Shown piece after piece: positions 8,631 to 16,875 of a DNA stretch of 64,000 bases. Within the stretch, counting starts at the first letter, position 1; each line of letters begins with the position of its first letter. The DNA is taken from the NCBI RefSeq assembly GCF_001571145.1, contig NZ_BCTF01000027.1, positions 1-64,000 on the forward strand. The letters run 5' to 3'. A program made the translations under genes and the position numbers. This DNA comes from Hydrogenophaga flava NBRC 102514 (lineage in GTDB: Bacteria > Pseudomonadota > Gammaproteobacteria > Burkholderiales > Burkholderiaceae_C). Under the pieces are notes generated by a model. The model was not told the origin of the DNA, did not search any database, and saw nothing but the letters and a program-made list of their open reading frames with translations.

Positions 8631-9164
8631 ATGGAACTGACCGAATCTGCCCGCCGCTTCGTGGTGCACTGGGGTGAAATGGGGACCGCCTGGGGCGTGA
8701 ACCGGACCGTGGCCCAGATCCACGCCCTGCTGTTTTTCCACGGTCGCCCGCTGCACGCTGAAGAGATTGCGACCACGCTGGTGGTGGCCCGCTCGAATGT
8801 GAGCACCAGCCTGAGCGAGTTGCGCAACTGGGGCCTGGTGCGGCAGACGCAGGTGCTGGGCGACCGGCGCGACTACTTTGAAACCTCTTCTGACGTTTGG
8901 GAGCTGTTCCGCACCATCGTGCGCCAGCGCAAGGAGCGCGAGTTCGTGCCGACGGTGCAGATGCTGCAGACCCTGGTGGCCTCACCCGAGTTCGAGAGCG
9001 AAACGCCCGACGCCCAAGACCGCGTGCGCGAGACGCTGCGTTTCATGCAGACGCTGGGTGCCTGGACGGACGAGATGCTGCGCCTGTCGCCCGCCACGCT
9101 GGAGAAGGTGATGCGCCTGGGCGCGTCGGTGCAGAAGTTCGTGCGCTCGGACAGCGGCAGCTGA
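8631..9164 (+). CDS. GbsR/MarR-family winged-helix transcriptional regulator
   Basis: 177 residues. An N-terminal helical stretch (SARRFVVHWGEMGTAWGVNRTVAQIHALLF) is typical of GbsR-type MarR relatives, followed by a winged HTH with recognition helix VARSNVSTSLSELRNWGLV and wing RQTQVLGDRRDYFE. The C-terminal half is a helical dimerisation domain. ATG 8631 is chosen because the longer in-frame opening upstream would run through the palindromic operator and lacks homology. Likely represses itself and the DCC-SDR-DoxX-DUF2269 operon that follows 64 bases downstream, since both carry the same palindrome. The inducer is unknown. Confidence 0.85.
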   Translation: MELTESARRFVVHWGEMGTAWGVNRTVAQIHALLFFHGRPLHAEEIATTLVVARSNVSTSLSELRNWGLVRQTQVLGDRRDYFETSSDVWELFRTIVRQRKEREFVPTVQMLQTLVASPEFESETPDAQDRVRETLRFMQTLGAWTDEMLRLSPATLEKVMRLGASVQKFVRSDSGS

Positions 9165-9185
9165 CCGGGCTTTTTTTTGATTGTG

Positions 9186-9207
9186 TATTTCTGTTTTGAC
9201 AGAAATA
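9186..9207. promoter_or_regulatory. Second copy of the palindromic operator, before the DCC operon
   Basis: Inverted repeat TATTTCTGT-4-ACAGAAATA, with the same TTTCTGT...TTGACAGAAA core as the site at 8584-8607. It sits between the regulator stop and the Shine-Dalgarno AAGGAG (9216-9221) of the next gene. Suggests a second regulated promoter or a repressor road-block for the operon. Confidence 0.75.
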
Positions 9208-9228
9208 AAAAAAACAAGGAGCGATGCA

Positions 9229-9681
9229 ATGACCACCAGCCTGTACCCGCTGACCCTGTACTACGACGGCGGCTGTCCGGTGTGCCTGGCAGAGATGCGC
9301 AATCTGATGCTGCGCAACCAGCGAGCGCAGCGCCTGCGTTTCGTGGACATCGCGGCGCCGGACTTTCAGGTACCGGCCGGCGTGACGCGGGAAGAGCTGG
9401 CTGGGTTGCTGCACGCGCGGGCACCGGACGGCGCCTGGCTGCGCGGGGTGGACACCTTTGTGGCCATGTACGAGGCTGTGGATCTCTCATGGGTGGCGCG
9501 CTCGCTGAGCTCGCCGGGGTTGCGGCCGCTGGCCGACCGGCTGTACCCGTGGGTGGCTAGGCACCGGTATCTGTTTCCCCGCTGGCTGGCGCACCTGGTG
9601 TTCGAGACCGCCATGCGCCGGGCGGCACAGAGGGCGGTGCCGGCCTGTTCCGGCGGTGTGTGCGAGAGGGGCGGATCATGA
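9229..9681 (+). CDS. DCC-family thiol-disulfide oxidoreductase (DUF393)
   Basis: 150 residues. The N-terminal YYDGGCPVCLAEM contains the DxxCxxC signature (CPVC) that names the DCC family. The remainder has the usual pattern of a buried helix (RSLSSPGLRPLADRLYPWVARHRY). Substrate unknown. ATG 9229 has AAGGAG 7 bases upstream; the in-frame ATG at 9181 falls in the operator and is rejected. First gene of a four-gene operon; its stop overlaps the next start (ATGA). Confidence 0.85.
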   Translation: MTTSLYPLTLYYDGGCPVCLAEMRNLMLRNQRAQRLRFVDIAAPDFQVPAGVTREELAGLLHARAPDGAWLRGVDTFVAMYEAVDLSWVARSLSSPGLRPLADRLYPWVARHRYLFPRWLAHLVFETAMRRAAQRAVPACSGGVCERGGS

Positions 9682-10547
9682 ACGTCTGGTTGCTGGGAGC
9701 GTCGGGGTTTGTGGGGCGGCATGTGGCGCGGGCGTTGCACGACGCAGGGCACACCTTGGTGAGCCGCCCGCGGGTGGACATGGCGCGGGCTACGGCGGCC
9801 GAGGACTGGCTGCCGTATCTCTCGGGTGTGGATGCGGTGGTGAATACGGTGGGGGTGCTGCGCGACTCGCGCCAGCGCCCGATCTGGCCGACGCACGCCA
9901 GCGGGCCGCAGGCACTCTTCGACGCATGCGCCAGTGCGGGCGTGCGGCGGGTGGTGCAGGTCTCGGCCCTAGGCATCGAGGACAACCCGACCGCCTACGC
10001 GTGCAGCAAGCGCGCCGCGGACGAGCATTTGCTGGCGCTGGCCGCGCGCGGGGCGCTGGAAGCGGTGGTGCTGCGCCCCAGCATCGTCGTGGGTGAGGGC
10101 GGCGTGTCCAGCGGGCTGTTCCGCGCGCTGGCCCGGTGGCCCTGGCTGTTGTTGCCGGCGCCGGTGGCGCGCGGGCGGGCGCAACCTCTGCACGTTGACG
10201 ATCTGGCCGCTGCGGTGGTGGCCGGTCTGCGGCCGGAGGTGCAGGGCACGTTCGAGCTGGCCGGGCCGGAGGTGTTTACCCTGCAGGCGCTGATTGCGCA
10301 CTGGCGCGAGGCGCTGGGCCACGGGCCGGCCCGCGTCGTACTGCTGCCGGATGCGCCAAGCCGCTGGAGTGCACGGCTGGGCGACGCCGTGCCGCTGACG
10401 CCCTGGGGCAGCGAGACCCTGGCCCTGCTGGCGCGGCCCAACACGGCCGAAGCGGCCACGCTGCATAGGCTGTTGGGGCGGGCACCGGTGTCGGTGCGGC
10501 ACTGGCCGCAGGCGGGTGCGACGCGTGCGCAGGTGGAGGCCGTATGA
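9678..10547 (+). CDS. NAD(P)-binding SDR/epimerase-family protein (NDUFA9-like)
   Basis: 289 residues with a Rossmann fold: GASGFVGRHVARAL (GxxGxxG, residues about 8-14) and a QVSALG segment. The catalytic YxxxK is replaced by a YACSKRAADEHLL motif (Y...K still spaced as YxxxK). Resembles atypical extended SDRs annotated as complex I NDUFA9-like proteins. In many proteobacteria this domain is fused to a DoxX-like membrane domain; here that domain is the separate next gene, overlapping by 4 bases. Function unknown; likely acts on a membrane-associated or lipid/quinone substrate (inference). Confidence 0.8.
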   Translation: MNVWLLGASGFVGRHVARALHDAGHTLVSRPRVDMARATAAEDWLPYLSGVDAVVNTVGVLRDSRQRPIWPTHASGPQALFDACASAGVRRVVQVSALGIEDNPTAYACSKRAADEHLLALAARGALEAVVLRPSIVVGEGGVSSGLFRALARWPWLLLPAPVARGRAQPLHVDDLAAAVVAGLRPEVQGTFELAGPEVFTLQALIAHWREALGHGPARVVLLPDAPSRWSARLGDAVPLTPWGSETLALLARPNTAEAATLHRLLGRAPVSVRHWPQAGATRAQVEAV

Positions 10548-10912
10548 ACGCACCCGAGCGCTGGAGCCTGGTGGCGCTGTGGTGGGGCACGGCCGTGGTG
10601 TCGGCGCTGGGTTGGGGCGGCATCAGCCACGGGCTGGTGCGTGCGCCGGGCTGGGTGCCCGAGGCGATGGTGTCGCCGCTGGTGGCCGGCGGCATCGCAG
10701 TGGATGTGCTGATGGGTGCCTGGCTGGCGTGGCGCCCGGGTCCGCCGGCCTGCCGCGCGGGGCTGGCCGTGGTGGCGCTGTTCACCGTGTTCGCCAGCGC
10801 CATGGTGCCGGGCGAATGGCTGCATCCGCTGGGGCCGCTGCTGAAGAACCTGCCGATTGCCGCGCTGCTGTGGCGCGGTGCCCATGAGCCTTGCGAAAGA
10901 GGAACACCATGA
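10544..10912 (+). CDS. DoxX-like small membrane protein
   Basis: 122 residues with about four hydrophobic segments (LVALWWGTAVVSALGW, MVSPLVAGGIAVDVLMGAWLAW, AGLAVVALFTVFASAMV, LKNLPIAALLWRG). The GEWLHPLGPLLKNLPI segment is typical of the DoxX-like family. Translation is coupled to both neighbours by ATGA overlaps. Probably works with the SDR protein encoded before it. Confidence 0.75.
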   Translation: MNAPERWSLVALWWGTAVVSALGWGGISHGLVRAPGWVPEAMVSPLVAGGIAVDVLMGAWLAWRPGPPACRAGLAVVALFTVFASAMVPGEWLHPLGPLLKNLPIAALLWRGAHEPCERGTP

Positions 10913-11388
10913 ACCTGTACCTGTGGGTCAAGACATTGCACATCGTCTCCAGCGTGGTGCTGGTGGGCACGGGCTTCGGCTCTGCCTTCTACCTCTTCAT
11001 GGCGCACCGCAGCGGCTCGGTGCCGGCGCAGGCGGTGGTCTCGCGCCTGGTGGTCCGGGCCGACTGGTGGATGACGACCCCGGCCGTGATCGTGCAGCCG
11101 CTCAGCGGCTTCGCCATGGCGAATCTGGCCGGCTGGCCCCTGACCACGCCGTGGATTGCGCTGTCGCTGGGGCGCTATGCGTTCGCCGGGGCCTGCTGGC
11201 TGCCCGTGGTGGCGCTGCAGATCCGCATGGCGCGGCTGGCGGCGGTGTCATCCGCCCGGGGTGATGGGACATTGCCCGCTGCTTACTGGCACATGGCCCG
11301 CTGGTGGGAAGGCCTGGGCTACCCGGCTTTCGCGGCCATGCTGGTGGTGTTCGCGCTGATGGTGGTCAAGCCACCGCTGTGGGGCTGA
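10909..11388 (+). CDS. DUF2269-family integral membrane protein
   Basis: 159 residues with four predicted membrane segments, starting MNLYLWVKTLHIVSSVVLVG, which carries the conserved KxxH (K-T-L-H) of DUF2269 and related heme/metal-like membrane proteins. The ATG at 10909 overlaps the previous stop, with AAAGAGG upstream. Last gene of the operon. Function unknown; the conserved histidines suggest cofactor or metal binding (inference). Confidence 0.8.
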   Translation: MNLYLWVKTLHIVSSVVLVGTGFGSAFYLFMAHRSGSVPAQAVVSRLVVRADWWMTTPAVIVQPLSGFAMANLAGWPLTTPWIALSLGRYAFAGACWLPVVALQIRMARLAAVSSARGDGTLPAAYWHMARWWEGLGYPAFAAMLVVFALMVVKPPLWG

Positions 11389-11410
11389 GCGCCCGTTTGT
11401 CGGGGATCGG

Positions 11411-12355
11411 TCAGATGCTGGTGTGTCCCCAGCCGGTGCCCTGCACCAGCCGCTCCAGCGCGAACGCACCAAGCACCGAGTTGCCCTTGGCGTCCAGCTC
11501 GGGCGACCAGACTGCGACGGTGCCCACGCCGGGCACGATGGCGACGATGCCGCCGCCCACGCCGGTCTTCACCGGCAGGCCGATGCGGTAGGCGAAGTCG
11601 CCTGCCGCGTCGTAGGCGCCGCAGGTCAGCAGCAGGGCGTTGACGCGGCGCGTGGCGTCGGCGCTGAGGAACTGTTCGTCCGGTTCGCCCAGTCGGCCCA
11701 GGTCGCGCCCGTCGTTGGCCAGGAACAGGGTGGCCTGGGCCAGCTGGGCGCAGCTCATTTCGGTGGCGCACTGGCGGCAGTAGTTGTCCAGCACGGTCTC
11801 GGGCTCGTTGCGGAAGTTGCCGTGGCTCTTCATGAAATACGCCATGGCCATGTTGCGGTGCGCGGTCTCGCGCTCGCTGCGCGCCACGCGCGGGTTCCAG
11901 TGCAGGTTGGGTTCGTCGGCCAGTCGGCGCAGCGCGCCGAGCAGGGCGTAGTCCAGGTGGGCGTAACGGGTGGTGAGGATGTCGGTGATGACCAGCGCGC
12001 CCGCGTTGATGAAGGGGTTGCGCGGGATGCCGTTTTCGGTTTCGAGCTGGACGATGGAGTTGAAGGCGGCGCCGGAGGGCTCGCGGCCCACCCGCTGCCA
12101 TACCGCGTCGCCTTCGATCTTGAGCGCCAGCACGAAGGTGAACAGTTTGGTGATGCTCTGCAGCGAAAACGGCGTGTGGGCGTCGCCCACGCTGTGGGTC
12201 TGGCCGTCGACGGTGGCGATGGCCAGACCGAACTGGCGCGGCGGCACCTCGGCCAGCGCCGGGATGTAGCCGGCCACGCGGCCCTGGCCGAACAGCGCCT
12301 GGGCGTCGTGGTGGATCTCGGCCAGCAGGGCCGGCAGGTCGGTGCGCTTTGTCAT
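11411..12355 (-). CDS. glsA: Glutaminase A
   Basis: Hydrolyses glutamine to glutamate and ammonia. 314 residues, the usual size of serine-dependent beta-lactamase-fold glutaminases. The SxxK motif is S67-I-T-K70 in TPFSLQSITKLF; other family blocks are NPFINAGALV, NYCRQCATEMSC and KTGVGGGI. ATG 12355 (MTKRTDLP) is chosen over an upstream in-frame ATG (12388) because family homology begins near it. Convergent with the DUF2269 gene. Confidence 0.95.
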   Translation of the reverse strand: MTKRTDLPALLAEIHHDAQALFGQGRVAGYIPALAEVPPRQFGLAIATVDGQTHSVGDAHTPFSLQSITKLFTFVLALKIEGDAVWQRVGREPSGAAFNSIVQLETENGIPRNPFINAGALVITDILTTRYAHLDYALLGALRRLADEPNLHWNPRVARSERETAHRNMAMAYFMKSHGNFRNEPETVLDNYCRQCATEMSCAQLAQATLFLANDGRDLGRLGEPDEQFLSADATRRVNALLLTCGAYDAAGDFAYRIGLPVKTGVGGGIVAIVPGVGTVAVWSPELDAKGNSVLGAFALERLVQGTGWGHTSI

Positions 12356-12498
12356 GGTGGGCGCGGATTCTAGGCGGGTGGGCGCCATAAGCCGACAGGG
12401 GGAGCGTTTCGGGGGTGTCAGCGGCAGACGGTTTCCGATATCGTTGGCCTCACTTTTAAAACAGGCTGAAGCGCCGCGCCGACTGAGGGACCCCGACG

Positions 12499-12885
12499 AT
12501 GAACAAGGACCAGGACAACCCGGACACCTTCGTGATGGACGAGCAGTCCGAGTGGGAATCCACGCAGGTGGATGACGTGTTCCTGCCTTCAGTCCAGGTG
12601 CTGATTCGCTGGAGCGACTTGGAGGCGGCGGTGGAGCGCGGTGCGGTGGTGCCTTCCGAGGCGCACGGCCTGTGGGCCTCCTGGGCTGCCCCGGGCAGCC
12701 CGCTGCGGCGCATCGGTGTGGCGGTGGATCAGGCCTACAAGGCGCCGCCGGTGGAAGACACCGTGGCGGACGATCTGCCCGACGAATTGCCGCCCGCGCA
12801 CCAGGGCGGTGGCATCAAGCAGGTGGTGATGCTGCTGGTCGGCGCGCTGGCGGGGGCCGCGCTGATGTTCGTGCTGGGCAACTGA
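12499..12885 (+). CDS. Small tail-anchored hypothetical protein
   Basis: 128 residues. Acidic N-terminus (DEQSEWESTQVDDVF), a central segment with LIRWSDLEAAVERGAVVP and SPLRRIGVAVD, a Pro/Asp-rich linker, and one C-terminal transmembrane helix (VVMLLVGALAGAALMFVLG) ending the protein. No recognised domain. The topology suggests a cytoplasmic body anchored to the inner membrane. Divergent from glsA, convergent with the DUF924 gene. Confidence 0.7.
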   Translation: MNKDQDNPDTFVMDEQSEWESTQVDDVFLPSVQVLIRWSDLEAAVERGAVVPSEAHGLWASWAAPGSPLRRIGVAVDQAYKAPPVEDTVADDLPDELPPAHQGGGIKQVVMLLVGALAGAALMFVLGN

Positions 12886-12901
12886 ACGCCCGCACTCGCA
12901 C

Positions 12902-13507
12902 TCACTGGCCGAAACGCGGCCCGTGGGTGAGAAACCCGGTTTCTTCGGGCGTGCTGTTGCGGCCGAGCACGGCGTTGCGGTGCGGAAAGCGGCCGAAACG
13001 CAGCACGATGTCGGCGTGTTCGCGGGCGGCCTTGAGGTTGCCCTGCAGCTTCTGCTGCAGCGCGGGCGGGCTCTGGCGCACCAGGGCCTCGAACTTCAGC
13101 ACACATTCGTCCTGCAGCGCCGGGCTTTCGGCGTGCATCAGCGGCATGTAGAGGAAGACCCGGCCGATGGTGGGCAGATCGGCGTCCTGTTCGAGCGCCA
13201 GGCTCTGCAGCACCAGCCGCTGCGCCCGGCCGTCGCCGGCAAACGCGCGGGCCTGGCCCCGGTGCACGTTGCGGGTGAACTGGTCCAGCAGGATGATCAG
13301 CGCCAGCCGGTCCAGCAGACTGCTTTCCCACTCGACGAGCTGACCGTCCAGCGCCTGCCCGATGCGGCTGCCGAAGCGCTCGCTGATCTGCTGGTCCAGC
13401 GCGGGGCCGCCGCCGAACCAGAGTGCGCTGCGGTCGTCGCTGGGCCAGCCGGTCGACAGGCCGTCGCCGAACCAGAAATCGAGAATGTCCTTGGGAGTGG
13501 CAGACAT
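12902..13507 (-). CDS. DUF924-family protein
   Basis: 201 residues. Opens with DILDFWFGDG and contains LALIILLDQFTRNVHRGQARAFAGD, both hallmarks of the all-helical DUF924 family, plus FLYMPLMHAES and LRFGRFPHRNAVLGR. The family is widespread, cytoplasmic, TPR-like and without a settled biochemical function. Divergent from the signal-peptide protein at 13641. Confidence 0.9.
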   Translation of the reverse strand: MSATPKDILDFWFGDGLSTGWPSDDRSALWFGGGPALDQQISERFGSRIGQALDGQLVEWESSLLDRLALIILLDQFTRNVHRGQARAFAGDGRAQRLVLQSLALEQDADLPTIGRVFLYMPLMHAESPALQDECVLKFEALVRQSPPALQQKLQGNLKAAREHADIVLRFGRFPHRNAVLGRNSTPEETGFLTHGPRFGQ

Positions 13508-13640
13508 GCGGGTAAACCAGGGGGTTGTTGTTACGAATGGCTACGAGTTTGACCGGCCGTGGGGTGCAGGTTACCGGGATTCAACCTGTAATTCAGGCAC
13601 CGGGTCCGAATCCAGGCCCCGACACATGGAGAACCTCACG

Positions 13641-14105
13641 ATGAACACCCTCTCACCCAGCCTGCACCGCACCTCGGCTTGGGCCCGTGGCCTGGCCGCC
13701 GTGAGCTTGGTGGCCGGCGCCTGGGCGCTGTCCACCGCCGCCAGCCAGGCGCAAGCACGCGATGTGTACTGGTCGGTCGGCGTGAACGGCCCCGGCGTCA
13801 GCATCGGCGCCTCCAACGCGCCGGTGGTGGTGCACCAGCCCCCCGCCTATTACCAGCCCCCTGCCTATTACTACGCACCGCCGCCGGTGGTGGTGCAGCC
13901 CGCCCCGGTGTACTACCAGCGCCCGCCCGCCGTGGTGTACGGCCCGCCGGTGGTCTATGCGCCACCCCGCCCGGTGGTGATCGGTGGCCACTGGCGCGAC
14001 CGCCCGGACCGTTGGGACGACCGCGGTCGTGGGCGTGGTCATGGTCATTGGCACGACCACGGTCGCGGCCATGGCCGCGGTCACGACAGGGACCGCCGCG
14101 ACTGA
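13641..14105 (+). CDS. Secreted low-complexity Pro/Tyr- and His/Arg/Gly-rich protein
   Basis: 154 residues. N-terminal signal peptide (ARGLAAVSLVAGAWALSTAASQAQA). Then VYWSVGVNGPGVSIG, a Pro/Tyr/Val repeat region (QPPAYYQPPAYYY and similar) and a His/Arg/Gly/Asp tail with repeated RGxGHxHDHGRG units. Similar signal-peptide proteins in Burkholderiales are annotated only as PXPV-repeat or hypothetical. ATG 13641 has GGAG about 9 bases upstream; an ATG at 13626 is in frame but overlaps that site. The tail could bind metals or polyanions (inference). Confidence 0.7.
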   Translation: MNTLSPSLHRTSAWARGLAAVSLVAGAWALSTAASQAQARDVYWSVGVNGPGVSIGASNAPVVVHQPPAYYQPPAYYYAPPPVVVQPAPVYYQRPPAVVYGPPVVYAPPRPVVIGGHWRDRPDRWDDRGRGRGHGHWHDHGRGHGRGHDRDRRD

Positions 14106-14123
14106 TGCCGGCCGCCGCGGCCC

Positions 14124-15074
14124 TCAGCGGGCCGCGAAGCCGCGCGCGATGCGTGCCGCCAGCCGGGCGGCCACGCGCGCGGTGCGCCCCCCTTCGTCGA
14201 GCGGGGGGTTGAGTTCTGCCAGGTCGGCTGCCAGCACGCGGCCACTGGCCATCACCTGGTCCACCAGCGCTTCCACATGGGCCAGCGGCAGGCCCAGTGG
14301 GGCCGGGGCCGAGACGCCGGGCGCCCACGGTGCCGGCAGCACATCCAGACAGATCGTCAGATAGACCCCGTCGCAGCGCGCGAGGTCGTCGGCCAGTGTG
14401 GCCTGCGCCTGCGCCAGCTGCTCGGCGGACTGCAGTTCTTCGTCCAGACGGTGGCGCACGCCCAGCGCGGCCGCGCGGTCGAACAGCGCCTGCGTGTTGG
14501 CAAAGCGGCTGATGCCCAGCACGTGGTAGTCGAACGGCCGGCCCTGGGCCTGGCACCAGTCGGCGATCTGGCGGAACGGTGTGCCCGAGTTGCCCTGGGC
14601 GGCCAAACGCAGGTCAAAGTGGGCGTCGAGGTTGACGATCAGCACGCGCCGCCGGTCGGGGTGTGCGCGCGCGATGCCCTGGAACGTGCCCCAGGCAATT
14701 TCGTGGCCGCCACCCAGCACCAGCGGCCGGCAGCCCTGGGTCACCACGCTGGCGATGCGTCCGGCCAGGGCCTCTTGCGCGTCTTCCAGCGTGTGGCTGG
14801 CGCCGTCCACGTCGCCCGCGTCCCACAGCGCGGGTTCGCCCAGAACCGGAAGGTTGGCCAGCGCGCCGCGCAGCGCGCGCGGGCCCTCGGCGGCGCCGGG
14901 CCGGCCGCCGTTGCGGCGCACGCCCTCGTCGACCGCAAAGCCGATCAGGGCCACGCCGTCCTGCGAGGCAGCGTCGAAGGGGCGCACCACGTGGTGCCAG
15001 CGGCGGCTGTCGCCGACTTCTTCGCTGTCGGTCCGGCCTTGCCAGACGAAGGGGCTGTGCTCAGAGGTGTTCAT
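14124..15074 (-). CDS. hutG: Formimidoylglutamase (arginase/agmatinase fold)
   Basis: Last step of histidine breakdown: N-formimidoyl-L-glutamate to glutamate and formamide. 316 residues of the ureohydrolase fold with manganese-site blocks GGGHE and NLDAHFDLR. The third metal block reads TICLDVL, where arginases usually have SxDxD: the first Asp position is a Cys (codon TGT). The [11 protein letters not shown] stretch is typical of HutG. Overlaps the hutI stop/start by 4 bases; last gene of the minus-strand hut operon. Confidence 0.9.
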   Translation of the reverse strand: MNTSEHSPFVWQGRTDSEEVGDSRRWHHVVRPFDAASQDGVALIGFAVDEGVRRNGGRPGAAEGPRALRGALANLPVLGEPALWDAGDVDGASHTLEDAQEALAGRIASVVTQGCRPLVLGGGHEIAWGTFQGIARAHPDRRRVLIVNLDAHFDLRLAAQGNSGTPFRQIADWCQAQGRPFDYHVLGISRFANTQALFDRAAALGVRHRLDEELQSAEQLAQAQATLADDLARCDGVYLTICLDVLPAPWAPGVSAPAPLGLPLAHVEALVDQVMASGRVLAADLAELNPPLDEGGRTARVAARLAARIARGFAAR

Positions 15075-16288
15075 GTGCGCTCCAGGCCCGCCGCCACAAC
15101 ACGGCGGCAGGGGTTGTGGCCGAACCAGTAGGCCAGTTCGTTCGGGTGGTCGAGGTCCCAGGCGACGAAGTCGGCGCGCTGGCTGGCGGCGAGCTGGCCG
15201 CGGTCGTGCAGGCCGAGCGCTTGTGCGGCGTGGACGGTGATGCCGCGCACGGCTTCCAGCGGTGTGAGGCGGAAGAAGCCGCAGGCCATATGGGCCGCCA
15301 GCAGCAGCGACAGGCCGGGGGATGTGCCGGGGTTGTGGTCGGTGGACACGGCCATGGGCACGCCCGCCTCGCGCAGCGCCGCGATGGGCGGCAGCTTGGT
15401 TTCGCGCAGCATGTAGAAAGCGCCGGGCAGCAGCACGGCCACGGTGCCGGCGGCCTTCATCGCTGCTATGCCTTCGCTGCTCAGGTGTTCCAGGTGATCG
15501 CACGAGAGCGCGCCGAACGAGGCCGCCAGCGCGGCGCCGCCCTGGTCGGAGAGCTGTTCGGCGTGCAGCTTGACTGGCAGGCCCAGCGCGCGTGCGGCTT
15601 CGAACACGCGCCGCGTCTGGGCCGGGGTGAAGCCGATGTTCTCGCAGAAGGCGTCGACCGCATCCACGAGGCCCTGCGCGTGCAGCGCCGGCAGCCATTC
15701 GCACACCGCCGTGATGTAGTCGTCTGGCCGGCCCTCGAATTCCGGCGGCAGGGCGTGCGCGCCCAGGAAAGTGGTGCGCACGTCGACGCGGCGGTCGCTG
15801 CCGAGCTGGCGCGCCACGCGCAGGCAGCACGCCTCGGCCTCCAGCGACAGGCCGTAGCCGGACTTGATCTCCAGCGTGGTCACGCCCTCGGCCATCAGCA
15901 CCCGCAGGCGCCGGGCGGCGCTGGCGAAAAGCTCGTCGTCGCTGGCGGCGCGCGTGGCCGCCGCGGTGGAGCGGATGCCGCCACCCGCGCGGGCGATGGC
16001 CTCGTAGCTGGCGCCGTTGAGCCGCATCTCGGCCTCGGCCGCGCGGTGGCCGCCGTAGACCAGGTGGGTGTGGCAGTCGATCAGGCCGGGGGTGACCAGC
16101 AGGCCGCCGAGGTCCACCTCGTGTGCGGGCCGTGCGTGGGCGGGCAGGCCTCGGTTCGGGCCGACCCAGGTGATCCGGTCGCCGACGGTGAGCAAGGCGC
16201 CGTCGTCGACCAGGCCCCAGCCGTCGGTGCCGTGGCTGGCGTCCAGCGTGGCGAGGCGGGCGTTGTGCCAGAGGGTGGTGGTGGTCAT
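15071..16288 (-). CDS. hutI: Imidazolonepropionase
   Basis: Hydrolyses 4-imidazolone-5-propanoate to N-formimidoyl-glutamate. 405 residues of the amidohydrolase superfamily: metal motif [10 protein letters not shown], the KSGYGL block, [11 protein letters not shown] and [16 protein letters not shown] 16288 ([15 protein letters not shown]) is chosen over an in-frame upstream start because homology begins there and it overlaps the hutD stop by 4 bases. Confidence 0.96.
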   Translation of the reverse strand: MTTTTLWHNARLATLDASHGTDGWGLVDDGALLTVGDRITWVGPNRGLPAHARPAHEVDLGGLLVTPGLIDCHTHLVYGGHRAAEAEMRLNGASYEAIARAGGGIRSTAAATRAASDDELFASAARRLRVLMAEGVTTLEIKSGYGLSLEAEACCLRVARQLGSDRRVDVRTTFLGAHALPPEFEGRPDDYITAVCEWLPALHAQGLVDAVDAFCENIGFTPAQTRRVFEAARALGLPVKLHAEQLSDQGGAALAASFGALSCDHLEHLSSEGIAAMKAAGTVAVLLPGAFYMLRETKLPPIAALREAGVPMAVSTDHNPGTSPGLSLLLAAHMACGFFRLTPLEAVRGITVHAAQALGLHDRGQLAASQRADFVAWDLDHPNELAYWFGHNPCRRVVAAGLERT

Positions 16289-16869
16289 GGGGTGATGCCT
16301 TCGGGGATGTGGTGCAGCCACCAGCCAACGGGCGCTTCGGGTGTTGCGGGGGCGTCGGGTTCGAAGCGCCAGTCGCCCGGCGGTGGTGTGTCGAACCAGA
16401 GCAAGCCGAGGGCGGGCAGGGTGAGTTCTTCCGTTCCGTTGCGCCAGCGGCCTGGCACCCGCGCGAACAGGCCGGCCTGGGCACCGACGGGGGCTTGCCA
16501 GGCGGCGCCAGGCAACACGGCGGCCATGCCTCCCGAGCCGCCGCGGCTCATCAGGTTGAGGTCGCGCACCGGGCCGCCCAGCAGGCGGCAGGCGGGCGCC
16601 GAAGCGCCGTCGAACACCAGCGGCGCGTCACCGGGGCGCTGTTCACGCTCGCGGCCGGTGAAGTCCAGCGCCACGCCATCGCCTTCGAGCACCACAAAAT
16701 GGCGGGCCACGCCGGGAAAGGCCGAGAACGGACCGTCGCTGGCGATGTCCGCCACGCTGAGGCGGCAGCGCCAGTCCTGCGGCGAGGGCCAGGCCAGCAG
16801 CTCGCGCGTGAGCCCGCCGCCGTTGCGCCAGGGCACCGCGGGGACATCGCTTGTGACGACCTGCCGCAT
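16285..16869 (-). CDS. hutD: HutD-family accessory protein
   Basis: 194 residues with the HutD/Ves cupin signature [17 protein letters not shown] near the N-terminus, then [26 protein letters not shown]. In Pseudomonas, HutD is thought to modulate hut induction, perhaps by binding urocanate or formylglutamate; the exact role is unsettled. Six bases separate it from the end of hutH, and it overlaps hutI by 4 bases, so it is an integral member of the operon. Confidence 0.92.
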   Translation of the reverse strand: MRQVVTSDVPAVPWRNGGGLTRELLAWPSPQDWRCRLSVADIASDGPFSAFPGVARHFVVLEGDGVALDFTGREREQRPGDAPLVFDGASAPACRLLGGPVRDLNLMSRGGSGGMAAVLPGAAWQAPVGAQAGLFARVPGRWRNGTEELTLPALGLLWFDTPPPGDWRFEPDAPATPEAPVGWWLHHIPEGITP

Positions 16870-16875
16870 GGCGCC

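Noticed and set aside
8486..8985. Minus-strand frame of 384 codons (7831-8985) overlapping the lipoprotein and regulator genes
   Set aside because: Arg/Pro-rich shadow translation; it runs through two palindromic operators' intergenic region and opposes the regulator gene.
13981..14105. GGTCATGGTC-type repeats as a possible CRISPR or satellite
   Set aside because: They are codon repeats encoding the His/Arg/Gly tail of the secreted protein, with no regular spacer structure.
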